A DNA stretch of 64,000 nt from the NCBI GenBank assembly GCA_963978905.1, contig OZ022261.1:1117992-1181991 (forward strand), in the 5' to 3' direction. Source of the DNA: Trichostrongylus colubriformis (lineage: Eukaryota > Nematoda > Chromadorea > Rhabditida > Trichostrongylidae). The first letter of the stretch is position 1. Each line of letters begins with the position of its first letter. Under the pieces are notes generated by a model, which saw only the letters and a program-made list of their open reading frames with translations, ran no database searches and was not told the origin of the DNA. The position numbers and the translations under genes were made by a program. Of the stretch, positions 30,016 through 45,300 are shown in pieces.

Positions 30016-32975
30016 TTGATAATATTCCTTAAAAGAGTTGTCTTGACATTGAAATTTTTAGCAGTTCTCAAATGCCTGAGGGCTTTTACTGGTAATGTCC
30101 ACCAGGGGCGGAGTTTTCTGGTGGGCGTGCCTCTCCATGAAGTGTACTCCCCTTTATCAATGGCACGAGTACAGATTCCTCTCGATTTCCACAGGGACAC
30201 CTTTTAAATCGCCTGATAATTATCATCAAGCGACCACCTGTTATTGATCTCTGCCCCACCGTAGGGCACCGGTGCAGCCTTTCCGAGACACCAGGGTGGC
30301 CTTTTCTTGAACAACCAATTTTTTTATTGATACTGTAATTTCAAAGACAAATCAAACAGTTCTGTATTAAAGTATGGCATGTGTTCACCACAAAAAATTG
30401 ATAATATTTCTTGAAAGAGTTGTCTTGACATTGAAATATTTTGCAGTTCTCAAATGCCTGAGGGCTTTTACTGGTAATGTCCACCAGGGGCGGAGTTTTC
30501 AGGTGGGTGTGCCTCTCCATAAAGTGTACTCACCTTTATCGATGTCACTAGTACAGATTCCTCTCGATTTCCACAGGGATACCTTTTAAATCGCTTGATA
30601 ATTATCATCAAGCGATCACCTGTTATCGATCTCTGCCCCACCGCAGGGCACAGTTCAACCCTTTAAGGGCCCCCAATTTTTTTATTGATACTGTAATTTC
30701 AAAGACAAATCAAACGATTTTGTATTAAAGTATAGCATGTGTTCTCCACAAAAAATTAATAATATTCCTTAAAAGAGTTGTCTTGACATTGAAATTTTTA
30801 GCAGTTCTCAAATGCCTGAGGGCTTTTACTGGTAATGTCCACCAGGGGCGGAGTTTTCTGGTGGGCGTGCCTCTCCATGAAGTGCACTCCCCTTTATCGA
30901 TGTCACTAGTACAGATTCCTCTCGATTTCCACAGGGATACCTTTTAAATCGTTTGATAATTATCATCAAGCGATCACCTGTTATTGATCTCTGCCCCACC
31001 GCAGGGCACAGTTCAACCCTTTAAGGGCCCCCAATTTTTTTATTGATACTGTAATTTCAAAGACAAATCAAACGATTTTGTATTAAAGTATAGCATGTGT
31101 TCTCCACAAAAAATTAATAATATTCCTTAAAAGAGTTGTCTTGACATTGAAATTTTTAGCAGTTCTCAAATGCCTGAGGGCTTTTACTGGTAATGTCCAC
31201 CAGGGGCGGAGTTTTCTGGTGGGCGTGCCTCTCCATGAAGTGTACTCCCCTTTATCAATGGCACGAGTACAGATTCCTCTCGATTTCCACAGGGACACCT
31301 TTTAAATCGCCTGATAATTATCATCAAGCGATCACCTGTTATTGATCTCTGCCCCACCGTAGGGCACCGGTGCAGCCTTTCCGAGACACCAGGGTGGCCT
31401 TTTCTTGAGCAACCAATTTTTTTATTGATACTGTAATTTCAAAGACAAATCAAACAATTTTGTATTAAAGTATAGCATGTGTTCACCACAAAAAATTGAT
31501 AATATTCCTTAAAAGAGTTGTCTTGACATTGAAATTTTTAGCAGTTCTCAAATGCCTGAGGGCTTTTACTGGTAATGTCCACCAGGGGCGGAGTTTTCTG
31601 GTGGGCGTGCCTCTCCATGAAGTGTACTCCCCTTTATCAATGGCACGAGTACAGATTCCTCTCGATTTCCACAGGGACACCTTTTAAATCGCCTGATAAT
31701 TATCATCAAGCGGTCACCTGTTATTGATCTCTGCCCCACCGTAGGGCACCGGTGCAGCCTTTCCGAGACACCAGGGTGGCCTTTTCTTGAACAACCAATT
31801 TTTTTATTGATACTGTAATTTCAAAGACAAATCAAACAGTTCTGTATTAAAGTATGGCATGTGTTCACCACAAAAAATTGATAATATTTCTTGAAAGAGT
31901 TGTCTTGACATTGAAATATTTTGCAGTTCTCAAATGCCTGAGGGCTTTTACTGGTAATGTCCACCAGGGGCGGAGTTTTCAGGTGGGTGTGCCTCTCCAT
32001 AAAGTGTACTCACCTTTATCGATGTCACTAGTACAGATTCCTCTCGATTTCCACAGGGATACCTTTTAAATCGCTTGATAATTATCATCAAGCGATCACC
32101 TGTTATTGATCTCTGCCCCACCGCAGGGCACAGTTCAACCCTTTAAGGGCCCCCAATTTTTTTATTGATACTGTAATTTCAAAGACAAATCAAACGATTT
32201 TGTATTAAAGTATAGCATGTGTTCTCCACAAAAAATTAATAATATTCCTTAAAAGAGTTGTCTTGACATTGAAATTTTTAGCAGTTCTCAAATGCCTGAG
32301 GGCTTTTACTGGTAATGTCCACCAGGGGCGGAGTTTTCTGGTGGGCGTGCCTCTCCATGAAGTGCACTCCCCTTTATCGATGTCACTAGTACAGATTCCT
32401 CTCGATTTCCACAGGGATACCTTTTAAATCGTTTGATAATTATCATCAAGCGATCACCTGTTATTGATCTCTGCCCCACCGCAGGGCACAGTTCAACCCT
32501 TTAAGGGCCCCCAATTTTTTTATTGATACTGTAATTTCAAAGACAAATCAAACGATTTTGTATTAAAGTATAGCATGTGTTCTCCACAAAAAATTAATAA
32601 TATTCCTTAAAAGAGTTGTCTTGACATTGAAATTTTTAGCAGTTCTCAAATGCCTGAGGGCTTTTACTGGTAATGTCCACCAGGGGCGGAGTTTTCTGGT
32701 GGGCGTGCCTCTCCATGAAGTGTACTCCCCTTTATCAATGGCACGAGTACAGATTCCTTTCAATTTCCACAGGGATACCTTTTAAATCGCTTGATAATTA
32801 TCATCAAGCGATCACCTGTTATTGATCTCTGCCCCACCGTAGGGCACCGGTGCAGCCTTTCCGAGACACCAGGGTGGCCTTTTCTTAAACAACCAATTTT
32901 TTTATTGATACTGTAATTTCAAAGACAAATCAAACAATTTTGTATTAAAGTATAGCATGTGTTCACCACAAAAAA
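30016..32975. repeat. Higher-order repeat, 1,480-bp unit, two copies
   Basis: Each unit is four monomers in the order long-long-short-short (382+358+358+382 between landmarks). Units begin at 30016 and 31496. The same unit returns at 34504, 35984, 37464, 47559 and 49039. Copies differ by markers at the hairpin (AAGCGACCACC or AAGCGGTCACC) and TTATCGATCT versus TTATTGATCT. Confidence 0.9.
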
Positions 32976-35900
32976 TTGATAATATTTCTTGAAAGAGTTG
33001 TCTTGACATTGAAATATTTTGCAGTTCTCAAATGCCTGAGGGCTTTTACTGGTAATGTCCACCAGGGGCGGAGTTTTCAGGTGAGTGTGCCTCTCCATGA
33101 AGTGTACTCACCTTTATCGATGTCACTAGTACAGATTCCTCTCGATTTCCACAGGGATACCTTTTAAATCGCTTGATAATTATCATCAAGCGATCACCTG
33201 TTATTGATCTCTGCCCCACCGTAGGGCACCGGTGCAGCCTTTCCGAGACACCAGGGTGGCCTTTTCTTAAACAACCAATTTTTTTATTGATACTGTAATT
33301 TCAAAGACAAATCAAACAATTTTGTATTAAAGTATAGCATGTGTTCACCACAAAAAATTGATAATATTCCTTAAAAGAGTTGTTTTGACATTGAAATTTT
33401 TAGCAGTTCTCAAATGCCTGAGGGATTTCACTGGTAATGTCCACCAGGAGCGGAGTTTTCTGGTGGGCGTGCCTCTCCATGAAGTGTATTCACCTTTATC
33501 GATGTCACTAGCACAGATTCCTTTCAATTTCCACAGGGATACCTTTTAAATCGCTTGATAATTATCATCAAGCGATCACCTGTTATTGATCTCTGCCCCA
33601 CCGTAGGGCACTGGTGCAGCCTTTTCGAGACACCAAGGTGGCCTTTTCATGAACAGCTAATTTTTCTAGCAGCACCATAATTTCAGAGGCAAACCAGACA
33701 ATTTTGTATTAAAGTATAGCATGTGTTCACCACAAAAAATTGATAATATTCCTTAAAAGAGTTATCTTGACAATGAAATTTCAAGCAGTTCTCAAATGCC
33801 TGAGGGATTTTACTGGTAATGTCCACCAGGGGCGGAGTTTTCAGGTGGGTGTGCCTCTCCATGAAGTGTACTCACCTTTATCGATGTCACTAGTACAGAT
33901 TCCTTTCAATTTCCACAGGGATACCTTTTAAATCGCTTGATAATTATCATCAAGCGATCACCTGTTATTGATCTCTGCCCCACCGTAGGGCACCGGTGCA
34001 GCCTTTCCGAGACACCAGGGTGGCCTTCTCTTGAACAACCAATTTTTTTATTGATACTGTAATTTCAAAGACAAATCAAACAGTTTTGTATTAAAGTATA
34101 GCATGTGTTCACCACAAAAAATTGATAATATTCCTTAAAAGAGTTGTCTTGACATTGAAATTTTTAGCAGTCCTCAAATGCCTGAGGGCTTTTACTGGTA
34201 ATGTCCACCAGGGGCGGAGTTTTCTGGTGGACGTGCCTCTCCATGAAGTGTATTCACCTTTATCGATGTCACTAGCACAGATTCCTTTCAATTTCCACAG
34301 GGATACCTTTTAAATCGCTTGATAATTATCATCAAGCGATCACCTGTTATTGATCTCTGCCCCACCGTAGGGCACCGGTGCAGCCTTTCCGAGACACCAG
34401 GGTGGCCTTTTCTTGAGCAACCAATTTTTTTATTGATACTGTAATTTCAAAGACAAATCAAACAATTTTGTATTAAAGTATAGCATGTGTTCACCACAAA
34501 AAATTGATAATATTCCTTAAAAGAGTTGTCTTGACATTGAAATTTTTAGCAGTTCTCAAATGCCTGAGGGCTTTTACTGGTAATGTCCACCAGGGGCGGA
34601 GTTTTCTGGTGGGCGTGCCTCTCCATGAAGTGTACTCCCCTTTATCAATGGCACGAGTACAGATTCCTCTCGATTTCCACAGGGACACCTTTTAAATCGC
34701 CTGATAATTATCATCAAGCGACCACCTGTTATTGATCTCTGCCCCACCGTAGGGCACCGGTGCAGCCTTTCCGAGACACCAGGGTGGCCTTTTCTTGAAC
34801 AACCAATTTTTTTATTGATACTGTAATTTCAAAGACAAATCAAACAGTTCTGTATTAAAGTATGGCATGTGTTCACCACAAAAAATTGATAATATTTCTT
34901 GAAAGAGTTGTCTTGACATTGAAATATTTTGCAGTTCTCAAATGCCTGAGGGCTTTTACTGGTAATGTCCACCAGGGGCGGAGTTTTCAGGTGGGTGTGC
35001 CTCTCCATAAAGTGTACTCACCTTTATCGATGTCACTAGTACAGATTCCTCTCGATTTCCACAGGGATACCTTTTAAATCGCTTGATAATTATCATCAAG
35101 CGATCACCTGTTATCGATCTCTGCCCCACCGCAGGGCACAGTTCAACCCTTTAAGGGCCCCCAATTTTTTTATTGATACTGTAATTTCAAAGACAAATCA
35201 AACGATTTTGTATTAAAGTATAGCATGTGTTCTCCACAAAAAATTAATAATATTCCTTAAAAGAGTTGTCTTGACATTGAAATTTTTAGCAGTTCTCAAA
35301 TGCCTGAGGGCTTTTACTGGTAATGTCCACCAGGGGCGGAGTTTTCTGGTGGGCGTGCCTCTCCATGAAGTGCACTCCCCTTTATCGATGTCACTAGTAC
35401 AGATTCCTCTCGATTTCCACAGGGATACCTTTTAAATCGTTTGATAATTATCATCAAGCGATCACCTGTTATTGATCTCTGCCCCACCGCAGGGCACAGT
35501 TCAACCCTTTAAGGGCCCCCAATTTTTTTATTGATACTGTAATTTCAAAGACAAATCAAACGATTTTGTATTAAAGTATAGCATGTGTTCTCCACAAAAA
35601 ATTAATAATATTCCTTAAAAGAGTTGTCTTGACATTGAAATTTTTAGCAGTTCTCAAATGCCTGAGGGCTTTTACTGGTAATGTCCACCAGGGGCGGAGT
35701 TTTCTGGTGGGCGTGCCTCTCCATGAAGTGTACTCCCCTTTATCAATGGCACGAGTACAGATTCCTCTCGATTTCCACAGGGACACCTTTTAAATCGCCT
35801 GATAATTATCATCAAGCGATCACCTGTTATTGATCTCTGCCCCACCGTAGGGCACCGGTGCAGCCTTTCCGAGACACCAGGGTGGCCTTTTCTTGAGCAA

Positions 35901-38900
35901 CCAATTTTTTTATTGATACTGTAATTTCAAAGACAAATCAAACAATTTTGTATTAAAGTATAGCATGTGTTCACCACAAAAAATTGATAATATTCCTTAA
36001 AAGAGTTGTCTTGACATTGAAATTTTTAGCAGTTCTCAAATGCCTGAGGGCTTTTACTGGTAATGTCCACCAGGGGCGGAGTTTTCTGGTGGGCGTGCCT
36101 CTCCATGAAGTGTACTCCCCTTTATCAATGGCACGAGTACAGATTCCTCTCGATTTCCACAGGGACACCTTTTAAATCGCCTGATAATTATCATCAAGCG
36201 ACCACCTGTTATTGATCTCTGCCCCACCGTAGGGCACCGGTGCAGCCTTTCCGAGACACCAGGGTGGCCTTTTCTTGAACAACCAATTTTTTTATTGATA
36301 CTGTAATTTCAAAGACAAATCAAACAGTTCTGTATTAAAGTATGGCATGTGTTCACCACAAAAAATTGATAATATTTCTTGAAAGAGTTGTCTTGACATT
36401 GAAATATTTTGCAGTTCTCAAATGCCTGAGGGCTTTTACTGGTAATGTCCACCAGGGGCGGAGTTTTCAGGTGGGTGTGCCTCTCCATAAAGTGTACTCA
36501 CCTTTATCGATGTCACTAGTACAGATTCCTCTCGATTTCCACAGGGATACCTTTTAAATCGCTTGATAATTATCATCAAGCGATCACCTGTTATCGATCT
36601 CTGCCCCACCGCAGGGCACAGTTCAACCCTTTAAGGGCCCCCAATTTTTTTATTGATACTGTAATTTCAAAGACAAATCAAACGATTTTGTATTAAAGTA
36701 TAGCATGTGTTCTCCACAAAAAATTAATAATATTCCTTAAAAGAGTTGTCTTGACATTGAAATTTTTAGCAGTTCTCAAATGCCTGAGGGCTTTTACTGG
36801 TAATGTCCACCAGGGGCGGAGTTTTCTGGTGGGCGTGCCTCTCCATGAAGTGCACTCCCCTTTATCGATGTCACTAGTACAGATTCCTCTCGATTTCCAC
36901 AGGGATACCTTTTAAATCGTTTGATAATTATCATCAAGCGATCACCTGTTATTGATCTCTGCCCCACCGCAGGGCACAGTTCAACCCTTTAAGGGCCCCC
37001 AATTTTTTTATTGATACTGTAATTTCAAAGACAAATCAAACGATTTTGTATTAAAGTATAGCATGTGTTCTCCACAAAAAATTAATAATATTCCTTAAAA
37101 GAGTTGTCTTGACATTGAAATTTTTAGCAGTTCTCAAATGCCTGAGGGCTTTTACTGGTAATGTCCACCAGGGGCGGAGTTTTCTGGTGGGCGTGCCTCT
37201 CCATGAAGTGTACTCCCCTTTATCAATGGCACGAGTACAGATTCCTCTCGATTTCCACAGGGACACCTTTTAAATCGCCTGATAATTATCATCAAGCGAT
37301 CACCTGTTATTGATCTCTGCCCCACCGTAGGGCACCGGTGCAGCCTTTCCGAGACACCAGGGTGGCCTTTTCTTGAGCAACCAATTTTTTTATTGATACT
37401 GTAATTTCAAAGACAAATCAAACAATTTTGTATTAAAGTATAGCATGTGTTCACCACAAAAAATTGATAATATTCCTTAAAAGAGTTGTCTTGACATTGA
37501 AATTTTTAGCAGTTCTCAAATGCCTGAGGGCTTTTACTGGTAATGTCCACCAGGGGCGGAGTTTTCTGGTGGGCGTGCCTCTCCATGAAGTGTACTCCCC
37601 TTTATCAATGGCACGAGTACAGATTCCTCTCGATTTCCACAGGGACACCTTTTAAATCGCCTGATAATTATCATCAAGCGGTCACCTGTTATTGATCTCT
37701 GCCCCACCGTAGGGCACCGGTGCAGCCTTTCCGAGACACCAGGGTGGCCTTTTCTTGAACAACCAATTTTTTTATTGATACTGTAATTTCAAAGACAAAT
37801 CAAACAGTTCTGTATTAAAGTATGGCATGTGTTCACCACAAAAAATTGATAATATTTCTTGAAAGAGTTGTCTTGACATTGAAATATTTTGCAGTTCTCA
37901 AATGCCTGAGGGCTTTTACTGGTAATGTCCACCAGGGGCGGAGTTTTCAGGTGGGTGTGCCTCTCCATAAAGTGTACTCACCTTTATCGATGTCACTAGT
38001 ACAGATTCCTCTCGATTTCCACAGGGATACCTTTTAAATCGCTTGATAATTATCATCAAGCGATCACCTGTTATTGATCTCTGCCCCACCGCAGGGCACA
38101 GTTCAACCCTTTAAGGGCCCCCAATTTTTTTATTGATACTGTAATTTCAAAGACAAATCAAACGATTTTGTATTAAAGTATAGCATGTGTTCTCCACAAA
38201 AAATTAATAATATTCCTTAAAAGAGTTGTCTTGACATTGAAATTTTTAGCAGTTCTCAAATGCCTGAGGGCTTTTACTGGTAATGTCCACCAGGGGCGGA
38301 GTTTTCTGGTGGGCGTGCCTCTCCATGAAGTGCACTCCCCTTTATCGATGTCACTAGTACAGATTCCTCTCGATTTCCACAGGGATACCTTTTAAATCGT
38401 TTGATAATTATCATCAAGCGATCACCTGTTATTGATCTCTGCCCCACCGCAGGGCACAGTTCAACCCTTTAAGGGCCCCCAATTTTTTTATTGATACTGT
38501 AATTTCAAAGACAAATCAAACGATTTTGTATTAAAGTATAGCATGTGTTCTCCACAAAAAATTAATAATATTCCTTAAAAGAGTTGTCTTGACATTGAAA
38601 TTTTTAGCAGTTCTCAAATGCCTGAGGGCTTTTACTGGTAATGTCCACCAGGGGCGGAGTTTTCTGGTGGGCGTGCCTCTCCATGAAGTGTACTCCCCTT
38701 TATCAATGGCACGAGTACAGATTCCTTTCAATTTCCACAGGGATACCTTTTAAATCGCTTGATAATTATCATCAAGCGATCACCTGTTATTGATCTCTGC
38801 CCCACCGTAGGGCACCGGTGCAGCCTTTCCGAGACACCAGGGTGGCCTTTTCTTAAACAACCAATTTTTTTATTGATACTGTAATTTCAAAGACAAATCA

Positions 38901-40281
38901 AACAATTTTGTATTAAAGTATAGCATGTGTTCACCACAAAAAATTGATAATATTTCTTGAAAGAGTTGTCTTGACATTGAAATATTTTGCAGTTCTCAAA
39001 TGCCTGAGGGCTTTTACTGGTAATGTCCACCAGGGGCGGAGTTTTCAGGTGAGTGTGCCTCTCCATGAAGTGTACTCACCTTTATCGATGTCACTAGTAC
39101 AGATTCCTCTCGATTTCCACAGGGATACCTTTTAAATCGCTTGATAATTATCATCAAGCGATCACCTGTTATTGATCTCTGCCCCACCGTAGGGCACCGG
39201 TGCAGCCTTTCCGAGACACCAGGGTGGCCTTTTCTTAAACAACCAATTTTTTTATTGATACTGTAATTTCAAAGACAAATCAAACAATTTTGTATTAAAG
39301 TATAGCATGTGTTCACCACAAAAAATTGATAATATTCCTTAAAAGAGTTGTTTTGACATTGAAATTTTTAGCAGTTCTCAAATGCCTGAGGGATTTCACT
39401 GGTAATGTCCACCAGGAGCGGAGTTTTCTGGTGGGCGTGCCTCTCCATGAAGTGTATTCACCTTTATCGATGTCACTAGCACAGATTCCTTTCAATTTCC
39501 ACAGGGATACCTTTTAAATCGCTTGATAATTATCATCAAGCGATCACCTGTTATTGATCTCTGCCCCACCGTAGGGCACTGGTGCAGCCTTTTCGAGACA
39601 CCAAGGTGGCCTTTTCATGAACAGCTAATTTTTCTAGCAGCACCATAATTTCAGAGGCAAACCAGACAATTTTGTATTAAAGTATAGCATGTGTTCACCA
39701 CAAAAAATTGATAATATTCCTTAAAAGAGTTATCTTGACAATGAAATTTCAAGCAGTTCTCAAATGCCTGAGGGATTTTACTGGTAATGTCCACCAGGGG
39801 CGGAGTTTTCAGGTGGGTGTGCCTCTCCATGAAGTGTACTCACCTTTATCGATGTCACTAGTACAGATTCCTTTCAATTTCCACAGGGATACCTTTTAAA
39901 TCGCTTGATAATTATCATCAAGCGATCACCTGTTATTGATCTCTGCCCCACCGTAGGGCACCGGTGCAGCCTTTCCGAGACACCAGGGTGGCCTTCTCTT
40001 GAACAACCAATTTTTTTATTGATACTGTAATTTCAAAGACAAATCAAACAGTTTTGTATTAAAGTATAGCATGTGTTCACCACAAAAAATTGATAATATT
40101 CCTTAAAAGAGTTGTCTTGACATTGAAATTTTTAGCAGTCCTCAAATGCCTGAGGGCTTTTACTGGTAATGTCCACCAGGGGCGGAGTTTTCTGGTGGAC
40201 GTGCCTCTCCATGAAGTGTATTCACCTTTATCGATGTCACTAGCACAGATTCCTTTCAATTTCCACAGGGATACCTTTTAA
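30016..40281. repeat. 5,968-bp segmental duplication within the array
   Basis: The segment from about 30016 to 34313 is repeated 5,968 bp downstream at about 35984-40281. Private variants coincide at this exact offset: GTGAGTG at 33081 and 39049; AAGCGGTCACC at about 31710 and 37678; TTATCGATCT at about 30625 and 36593. The correspondence breaks after 34313/40281, where the monomer types differ. Confidence 0.9.
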
Positions 40282-42356
40282 ATCGCTTGATAATTATCAT
40301 CAAGCGATCACCTGTTATTGATCTCTGCCCCACCGTAGGGCACCGGTGCAGCCTTTCCGAGACACCAGGGTGGCCTTTTCTTAAACAACCAATTTTTTTA
40401 TTGATACTGTAATTTCAAAGACAAATCAAACAATTTTGTATTAAAGTATAGCATGTGTTCACCACAAAAAATTGATAATATTCCTTAAAAGAGTTGTTTT
40501 GACATTGAAATTTTTAGCAGTTCTCAAATGCCTGAGGGATTTCACTGGTAATGTCCACCAGGAGCGGAGTTTTCTGGTGGGCGTGCCTCTCCATGAAGTG
40601 TATTCACCTTTATCGATGTCACTAGCACAGATTCCTTTCAATTTCCACAGGGATACCTTTTAAATCGCTTGATAATTATCATCAAGCGATCACCTGTTAT
40701 TGATCTCTGCCCCACCGTAGGGCACTGGTGCAGCCTTTCCGAGACACCAGGGTGGCCTTCTCTTGAACAACCAATTTTTTTATTGATACTGTAATTTCAA
40801 AGACAAATCAAACAGTTTTGTATTAAAGTATGGCATGTGTTCACCACAAAAAATTGATAATATTCCTTAAAAGAGTTATCTTGACAATGAAATTTCAAGC
40901 AGTTCTCAAATGCCTGAGGGATTTTACTGGTAATGTCCACCAGGGGCGGAGTTTTCAGGTGGGTGTGCCTCTCCATGAAGTGTACTCACCTTTATCGATG
41001 TCACTAGTACAGATTCCTTTCAATTTCCACAGGGATACCTTTTAAATCGCTTGATAATTATCATCAAGCGATCACCTGTTATTGATCTCTGCCCCACCGC
41101 AGGGCACCCGTGCAGCCTTTTCGAGACACCAAGGTGGCCTTTTCATGAACAGCTAATTTTTCTAGCAGCACCATAATTTCAGAGGCAAACCAGACAATTT
41201 TGTATTAAAGTATAGCATGTGTTCACCACAAAAAATTGATAATATTCCTCAAAAGAGTTATCTTGACAATGAAATTTCAAGCAGTTCTCAAATGCCTGAG
41301 GGATTTTACTGGTAATGTCCACCAGGGGCGGAGTTTTCAGGTGGGTGTGCCTCTCCATGAAGTGTACTCACCTTTATCGATGTCACTAGTACAGATTCCT
41401 TTCAATTTCCACAGGGATACCTTTTAAATCGCTTGATAATTATCATCAAGCGATCACCTGTTATTGATCTCTGCCCCACCGTAGGGCACCGGTGCAGCCT
41501 TTCCGAGACACCAGGGTGGCCTTTTCTTAAACAACCAATTTTTTTATTGATACTGTAATTTCAAAGACAAATCAAACAATTTTGTATTAAAGTATAGCAT
41601 GTGTTCACCACAAAAAATTGATAATATTTCTTGAAAGAGTTGTCTTGACATTGAAATATTTTGCAGTTCTCAAATGCCTGAGGGCTTTTACTGGTAATGT
41701 CCACCAGGGGCGGAGTTTTCAGGTGGGTGTGCCTCTCCATGAAGTGTACTCACCTTTATCGATGTCACTAGTACAGATTCCTTTCAATTTCCACAGGGAT
41801 ACCTTTTAAATCGCTTGATAATTATCATCAAGCGATCACCTGTTATTGATCTCTGCCCCACCGTAGGGCACTGGTGCAGCCTTTCCGAGACACCAGGGTG
41901 GCCTTCTCTTGAACAACCAATTTTTTTATTGATACTGTAATTTCAAAGACAAATCAAACAGTTTTGTATTAAAGTATGGCATGTGTTCACCACAAAAAAT
42001 TGATAATATTCCTTAAAATAGTTGTCTTGACATTGAAATTTTTAGCAGTTCTCAAATGCCTGAGGGCTTTTACTGGTAATGTCCACCAGGGGCGGAGTTT
42101 TCAGGTGGGTGTGCCTCTCCATGAAGTGTACTCACCTTTATCGATGTCACTAGTACAGATTCCTCTCGATTTCCACAGGGATACCTTTTAAATCGCTTGA
42201 TAATTATCATCAAGCGATCACCTGTTATTGATCTCTGCCCCACCGCAGGGCACAGTTCAACCCTTTAAGGGCCCCCAATTTTTTTATTGATACTGTAATT
42301 TCAAAGACAAATCAAACAATTTTGTGTTAAAGTATAGCATGTGTTCACCACAAAAA

Positions 42357-45300
42357 TTGATAATATTCCTTAAAAGAGTTGTCTTGACATTGAAATTTTT
42401 AGCAGTTCTCAAATGCCTGAGGGCTTTTACTGGTAATGTCCACCAGGGGCGGAGTTTTCTGGTGGGCGTGCCTCTCCATGAAGTGTACTCCCCTTTATCA
42501 ATGGCACGAGTACAGATTCCTCTCGATTTCCACAGGGACACCTTTTAAATCGCCTGATAATTATCATCAAGCGACCACCTGTTATTGATCTCTGCCCCAC
42601 CGTAGGGCACCGGTGCAGCCTTTCCGAGACACCAGGGTGGCCTTTTCTTGAACAACCAATTTTTTTATTGATACTGTAATTTCAAAGACAAATCAAACAG
42701 TTCTGTATTAAAGTATGGCATGTGTTCACCACAAAAAATTGATAATATTTCTTGAAAGAGTTGTCTTGACATTGAAATATTTTGCAGTTCTCAAATGCCT
42801 GAGGGCTTTTACTGGTAATGTCCACCAGGGGCGGAGTTTTCAGGTGGGTGTGCCTCTCCATAAAGTGTACTCACCTTTATCGATGTCACTAGTACAGATT
42901 CCTCTCGATTTCCACAGGGATACCTTTTAAATCGCTTGATAATTATCATCAAGCGATCACCTGTTATTGATCTCTGCCCCACCGCAGGGCACAGTTCAAC
43001 CCTTTAAGGGCCCCCAATTTTTTTATTGATACTGTAATTTCAAAGACAAATCAAACGATTTTGTATTAAAGTATAGCATGTGTTCTCCACAAAAAATTAA
43101 TAATATTCCTTAAAAGAGTTGTCTTGACATTGAAATTTTTAGCAGTTCTCAAATGCCTGAGGGCTTTTACTGGTAATGTCCACCAGGGGCGGAGTTTTCT
43201 GGTGGGCGTGCCTCTCCATGAAGTGCACTCCCCTTTATCGATGTCACTAGTACAGATTCCTCTCGATTTCCACAGGGATACCTTTTAAATCGTTTGATAA
43301 TTATCATCAAGCGATCACCTGTTATTGATCTCTGCCCCACCGCAGGGCACAGTTCAACCCTTTAAGGGCCCCCAATTTTTTTATTGATACTGTAATTTCA
43401 AAGACAAATCAAACGATTTTGTATTAAAGTATAGCATGTGTTCTCCACAAAAAATTAATAATATTCCTTAAAAGAGTTGTCTTGACATTGAAATTTTTAG
43501 CAGTTCTCAAATGCCTGAGGGCTTTTACTGGTAATGTCCACCAGGGGCGGAGTTTTCTGGTGGGCGTGCCTCTCCATGAAGTGTACTCCCCTTTATCAAT
43601 GGCACGAGTACAGATTCCTTTCAATTTCCACAGGGATACCTTTTAAATCGCTTGATAATTATCATCAAGCGATCACCTGTTATTGATCTCTGCCCCACCG
43701 TAGGGCACCGGTGCAGCCTTTCCGAGACACCAGGGTGGCCTTTTCTTAAACAACCAATTTTTTTATTGATACTGTAATTTCAAAGACAAATCAAACAATT
43801 TTGTATTAAAGTATAGCATGTGTTCACCACAAAAAATTGATAATATTTCTTGAAAGAGTTGTCTTGACATTGAAATATTTTGCAGTTCTCAAATGCCTGA
43901 GGGCTTTTACTGGTAATGTCCACCAGGGGCGGAGTTTTCAGGTGGGTGTGCCTCTCCATGAAGTGTACTCACCTTTATCGATGTCACTAGTACAGATTCC
44001 TCTCGATTTCCACAGGGATACCTTTTAAATCGCTTGATAATTATCATCAAGCGATCACCTGTTATTGATCTCTGCCCCACCGTAGGGCACCGGTGCAGCC
44101 TTTCCGAGACACCAGGGTGGCCTTTTCTTAAACAACCAATTTTTTTATTGATACTGTAATTTCAAAGACAAATCAAACAATTTTGTATTAAAGTATAGCA
44201 TGTGTTCACCACAAAAAATTGATAATATTCCTTAAAAGAGTTGTTTTGACATTGAAATTTTTAGCAGTTCTCAAATGCCTGAGGGATTTCACTGGTAATG
44301 TCCACCAGGAGCGGAGTTTTCTGGTGGGCGTGCCTCTCCATGAAGTGTATTCACCTTTATCGATGTCACTAGCACAGATTCCTTTCAATTTCCACAGGGA
44401 TACCTTTTAAATCGCTTGATAATTATCATCAAGCGATCACCTGTTATTGATCTCTGCCCCACCGTAGGGCACTGGTGCAGCCTTTTCGAGACACCAAGGT
44501 GGCCTTTTCATGAACAGCTAATTTTTCTAGCAGCACCATAATTTCAGAGGCAAACCAGACAATTTTGTATTAAAGTATAGCATGTGTTCACCACAAAAAA
44601 TTGATAATATTCCTTAAAAGAGTTATCTTGACAATGAAATTTCAAGCAGTTCTCAAATGCCTGAGGGATTTTACTGGTAATGTCCACCAGGGGCGGAGTT
44701 TTCAGGTGGGTGTGCCTCTCCATGAAGTGTACTCACCTTTATCGATGTCACTAGTACAGATTCCTTTCAATTTCCACAGGGATACCTTTTAAATCGCTTG
44801 ATAATTATCATCAAGCGATCACCTGTTATTGATCTCTGCCCCACCGCAGGGCACAGTTCAACCCTTTAAGGGCCCCCAATTTTTTTATTGATACTGTAAT
44901 TTCAAAGACAAATCAAACAATTTTGTATTAAAGTATAGCATGTGTTCACCACAAAAATTGATAATATTCCTTAAAAGAGTTGTCTTGACATTGAAATTTT
45001 TAGCAGTTCTCAAATGCCTGAGGGCTTTTACTGGTAATGTCCACCAGGGGCGGAGTTTTCTGGTGGGCGTGCCTCTCCATGAAGTGTACTCCCCTTTATC
45101 AATGGCACGAGTACAGATTCCTCTCGATTTCCACAGGGACACCTTTTAAATCGCCTGATAATTATCATCAAGCGACCACCTGTTATTGATCTCTGCCCCA
45201 CCGTAGGGCACCGGTGCAGCCTTTCCGAGACACCAGGGTGGCCTTTTCTTGAACAACCAATTTTTTTATTGATACTGTAATTTCAAAGACAAATCAAACA